Assembly (NCBI GenBank): GCA_035610835.1
Contig: CM069448.1
Location: forward strand, 8,247,607 to 8,311,606
From: Ophiura sarsii
Lineage: Eukaryota; Echinodermata; Ophiuroidea; Amphilepidida; Ophiuridae
Length of the DNA stretch: 64,000 nucleotides
Direction of reading: 5' to 3'
Part shown: positions 59,874-64,000 of the stretch, in pieces
How the letters are laid out: every line of letters starts with the position of its first letter
Numbering within the stretch: the first letter of the stretch is position 1
Notes under the pieces: generated by a model
Seen by the model: the letters and a program-made list of their open reading frames with translations, nothing else
Told to the model about the DNA's origin: nothing
Databases searched by the model: none
Position numbers and translations under genes: made by a program

Positions 59874-60854
59874 TTAACAAAAATCTTAATTTTTTTTTTG
59901 GCATTTTTGGAATCATCATATAGCATTATGAAAAAGTGTCACTCAAAAAATTCAAATTCTACTCCTAACTGGAATTATGTCACAAAATTGATTTTACTCT
60001 ATACCCAAAATACCCCATTTTTCTCACTTTTTGGCCATTTTTTACCCAAAATTGTTACATTTAAAGTCTGCTTTCATGACCAAAACGTGTATTGTTTGAT
60101 TTGTCATTGTTTACATTGTATAATATATATGTTAATAGCATACATTACACCTTTAATTATCGACAAACATGATAACTTAATCATATAATCACTATATCAC
60201 GCCGTATTCATTGCAGAGATACCTGTATGCCATTAATGGTTAAATTATGTAGGGGGGGGGGGGTAAAAGACCCCCGTATTTGTAGGACAATAAAGCTTCT
60301 ACAAGCCATTTGTTTACTTAGAGTATCATGATTACCTAGTAGGCAAACTCACAATTACATTTTTGTCACGATATTACCCCTAGGGTATTGTGTTAAGCAT
60401 TGAATGTACAATGTTAACGATTTGTTGCTCTTTTCTGAGCCAATGTGGGGCCAAATATGAATTTTGACAAAACGTTGACCTACATGAGAGTGATAAACTC
60501 TAAATAAAGCTTTCAACTTGACAATGAGATAGTTAACTCTTTAACTGAGATGCAAGTTACTTGATATAGAACTAAGAGGGAGTATTCTTGCACGTGGGGG
60601 ACTTCTAGCCAAGGGTAACGTGACCCTCTATCTATAAAATCGCAAAACAGACCCGTAGCCATTTGACTCTAAATTTGGAGCTTTAGAGCCATTTTCTTGG
60701 CTATTTCTCGAGAAAATCATGTAAACTTCTTGATATTAACGTCCGACATTGATATAAATGGTGTTTTGAATGTAAATCAAGGCGTATATAAGCGATTTGA
60801 ACCCACCTTCCACTTCAAAACTCGGTTTTATTGGAAATGGCCATTGTGCGTTAA

Positions 60855-61328
60855 AGGGCGCACCACACCAAATATCTTTCTCATTGAAATACGTGTAAAA
60901 GTGCCATATTTCAAGACACCTTTTCTACCCTCCGGTTACATTTATTGCATACTTGTCACCTATGACCATTTTCAGTAACATCTTAACTTTAATTTAAGCC
61001 TTGTTTCACGAGGGGTTATTAAGCTAAATTTTCCGCTACGGACCTGCACACAGCGCCCTCACTTTTTCACGTTTTCTGGCATGCCTGTTCACCATTTAGG
61101 CAGGTGCTTACGCCCATGGGCACTATTTAGGTCGATAAATTAAAAATATCGTATTTTATCATTGTAGGTGCAACAGATAGGTCCCACTCGTTCATTTAAA
61201 TACAAACATACCATCCCCGGAGAAACAAATTGCCCGAAAACCTCACATTTACAAGCCTAGTCTCCGTGCTTTTCCGGAACTATTATAGGATTACACGAAT
61301 TGCGCATTGATTTGGTGTGGTGCTCTCT
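60855..61328. mobile_element. 474-bp TTAA mini-transposon, copy 3
   Basis: TTAA lies at 60851-60854 and 61329-61332. It shares the ACATCTTAAC variant (near 60979) with the copy at 63296, while copies 1 and 2 have ACATCTCAAC. Confidence 0.85.
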
Positions 61329-62312
61329 TTAACAAAAATCTTAATTTTTTTTTTGGCATTTTTGGAATCATCATATAGCATTATGAAAAAGTGTCACTCA
61401 AAAAATTCAAATTCTACTCCTAACTGGAATTATGTCACAAAATTGATTTTACTCTATACCCAAAATACCCCATTTTTCTCACTTTTTGGCCATTTTTTAC
61501 CCAAAATTGTAACATTTAAAGTCTGCTTTCATGACCAAAACGTGTATTGTTTGATTTGTCATTGTTTACATTGTATAATATATATGTTAATAGCATACAT
61601 TACACATTTAATTATCGACAAACATGATAACTTAATCATATAATCACTATATCACGCCGTATTCATTGCAGAGATACCTGTATGCCATTAATGGTTAAAT
61701 TATGTAGGGGGGGGGGGGGGGGGGGTAAAAGACCCCCGTATTTGTAGGACAATAAAGCTTCTACAAGCCATTTGTTTACTTAGAGTATCATGATTACCTA
61801 GTAGGCAAACTCACAATTACATTTTTGTCACGATATTACCCCTAGGGTATTGTGTTAAGCATTGAATGTACAATGTTAACGATTTGTTGCTCTTTTCTGA
61901 GCCAATGTGGGGCCAAATATGAATTTTGACAAAACGTTGACCTACATGAGAGTGATAAACTCTAAATAAAGCTTTCAACTTGACAATGAGATAGTTAACT
62001 CTTTAACTGAGATGCAAGTTACTTGATATAGAACTAAGAGGGAGTATTCTTGCACGTGGGGGACTTCTAGCCAAGGGTAACGTGACCCTCTATCTATAAA
62101 ATCGCAAAACAGACCCGTAGCCATTTGACTCTAAATTTGGAGCTTTAGAGCCATTTTCTTGGCTATTTCTCGAGAAAATCATGTAAACTTCTTGATATTA
62201 ACGTCCGACATTGATATAAATGGTGTTTTGAATGTAAATCAAGGCGTATATAAGCGATTTGAACCCACCTTCCACTTCAAAACTCGGTTTTATTGGAAAT
62301 GGCCATTGTGCG

Positions 62313-62316
62313 TTAA
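62313..62316. other. Empty TTAA site of the mini-transposon
   Basis: Here the unit reads GTGCGTTAAACAAAAATC: left flank, a single TTAA, one extra A, then the right flank. Filled units have GTGCG-TTAA-element-TTAA-CAAAAATC. The 474-bp element is absent. Confidence 0.85.
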
Positions 62317-63295
62317 ACAAAAATCTTAATTTTTTTTTTGGCATTTTTGGAATCATCATATAGCATTATGAAAAAGTGTCACTCAAAAAATTCAAATTCT
62401 ACTCCTAACTGGAATTATGTCACAAAATTGATTTTACTCTATACCCAAAATACCCCATTTTTCTCACTTTTTGGCCATTTTTTACCCAAAATTGTTACAT
62501 TTAAAGTCTGCTTTCATGACCAAAACGTGTATTGTTTGATTTGTCATTGTTTACATTGTATAATATATATGTTAATAGCATACATTACACATTTAATTAT
62601 CGACAAACATGATAACTTAATCATATAATCACTATATCACGCCGTATTCATTGCAGAGATACCTGTATGCCATTAATGGTTAAATTATGTAGGGGGGGGG
62701 GGGGTAAAAGACCCCCGTATTTGTAGGACAATAAAGCTTCTACAAGCCATTTGTTTACTTAGAGTATCATGATTACCTAGTAGGCAAACTCACAATTACA
62801 TTTTTGTCACGATATTACCCCTAGGGTATTGTGTTAAGCATTGAATGTACAATGTTAACGATTTGTTGCTCTTTTCTGAGCCAATGTGGGGCCAAATATG
62901 AATTTTGACAAAACGTTGACCTACATGAGAGTGATAAACTCTAAATAAAGCTTTCAACTTGACAATGAGATAGTTAACTCTTTAACTGAGATGCAAGTTA
63001 CTTGATATAGAACTAAGAGGGAGTATTCTTGCACGTGGGGGACTTCTAGCCAAGGGTAACGTGACCCTCTATCTATAAAATCGCAAAACAGACCCGTAGC
63101 CATTTGACTCTAAATTTGGAGCTTTAGAGCCATTTTCTTGGCTATTTCTCGAGAAAATCATGTAAACTTCTTGATATTAACGTCCGACATTGATATAAAT
63201 GGTGTTTTGAATGTAAATCAAGGCGTATATAAGCGATTTGAACCCACCTTCCACTTCAAAACTCGGTTTTATTGGAAATGGCCATTGTGCGTTAA

Positions 63296-63769
63296 AGGGC
63301 GCACCACACCAAATATCTTTCTCATTGAAATACGTGTAAAAGTGCCATATTTCAAGACACCTTTTCTACCCTCCGGTTACATTTATTGCATACTTGTCAC
63401 CTATGACCATTTTCAGTAACATCTTAACTTTAATTTAAGCCTTGTTTCACGAGGGGTTATTAAGCTAAATTTTCCGCTACGGACCTGCACACAGCGCCCT
63501 CACTTTTTCACGTTTTCTGGCATGCCTGTTCACCATTTAGGCAGGTGCTTACGCCCATGGGCACTATTTAGGTCGATAAATTAAAAATATCGTATTTTAT
63601 CATTGTAGGTGCAACAGATAGGTCCCACTCGTTCATTTAAATACAAACATACCATCCCCGGAGAAACAAATTGCCCGAAAACCTCACATTTACAAGCCTA
63701 GTCTCCGTGCTTTTCCGGAACTATTATAGGATTACACGAATTGCGCATTGATTTGGTGTGGTGCTCTCT
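63296..63769. mobile_element. 474-bp TTAA mini-transposon, last copy in window
   Basis: TTAA lies at 63292-63295 and 63770-63773. Sequence variants match the copy at 60855, and the following segment shares AATTGTAACATTT with the segment after 61328. Confidence 0.85.
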
Positions 63770-64000
63770 TTAACAAAAATCTTAATTTTTTTTTTGGCAT
63801 TTTTGGAATCATCATATAGCATTATGAAAAAGTGTCACTCAAAAAATTCAAATTCTACTCCTAACTGGAATTATGTCACAAAATTGATTTGACTCTATAC
63901 CCAAAATACCCCATTTTTCTCACTTTTTGGCCATTTTTTACCCAAAATTGTAACATTTAAAGTCTGCTTTCATGACCAAAACGTGTATTGTTTGATTTGT

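Larger units (their letters stand above)
57937..64000 (+). repeat. Tandem array, about 1,455-bp unit, runs off the window
   Basis: The unit is a 474-bp TTAA-flanked mini-transposon plus a 973-981-bp non-transposon segment (segments at 58415-59395, 59878-60850, 61333-62312, 62317-63291 and 63774 onward). Copies are almost identical; length differences come mainly from a variable G run. The fourth segment lacks the preceding mini-transposon. Frames of about 93 and 108 codons recur in each copy, but one of them crosses the transposon border, so they are treated as chance frames. Confidence 0.93.

Noticed and set aside
59242..63419. Repeated 93- and 108-codon frames in the 1.45-kb array
   Set aside because: The frame at 59242 crosses the border of the TTAA mini-transposon and so is a chimera. 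Both frames are AT-biased without recognisable motifs, and identity between copies reflects recent duplication.

Overview
The window is eukaryotic nuclear DNA from an animal. The evidence is one long intronless LRR-GPCR gene, AT-rich intergenic DNA, several transposon superfamilies and a very large satellite field. A non-vertebrate deuterostome, such as an echinoderm or hemichordate, fits best. The receptor type and an LTR element with the INT-before-RT order of the deuterostome Gmr1-like group both point that way. This is inference; no species is claimed.

Layout. (1) 1-4.7 kb: a decayed Ty3/gypsy-type LTR retrotransposon on the minus strand, ordered gag, protease, integrase, reverse transcriptase. 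A 518-bp TIR element is inserted in its RT/RNase H part. (2) 4.7-10.7 kb: repeat-rich DNA without a convincing gene. It holds GCGCGC-hairpin repeats, a 24-bp minisatellite, a 452-bp TIR element, an 83-bp x 8 tandem array and a tRNA-like sequence. (3) 11.6-15.8 kb: the only intact host gene, a 1,403-residue single-exon receptor with about 30 leucine-rich repeats and a rhodopsin-like seven-helix domain. Its centre is twelve near-identical 48-residue modules. (4) 16.3-56.5 kb: a satellite field built from a 23-bp monomer. Its core (18.46-39.04 kb) is a higher-order array of six near-identical 3.4-kb units, each carrying the same non-satellite island. The satellite is interrupted by a composite repeat island (40.6-47.3 kb), a 5'-truncated RTE-like LINE (50.8-52.7 kb) and a 2.4-kb TIR transposon (54.06-56.47 kb). 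The last two have target-site duplications that rejoin perfectly into satellite sequence. (5) 56.5-57.9 kb: a 659-bp TIR element and a palindrome of two DR1-type nuclear-receptor sites. (6) 57.9-64.0 kb: a second tandem array (period about 1,455 bp, running off the window). Each unit carries a 474-bp TTAA-flanked mini-transposon, except one unit that has the empty site.

There is no operon-like organisation. The biological interest lies in three cases of recent homogenisation or rearrangement: the LRR modules inside the receptor, the six-copy higher-order satellite, and the transposon-bearing tandem array with a filled/empty polymorphism between units. Most short open frames in the window are chance frames in AT-rich or repetitive DNA and are not annotated as genes.
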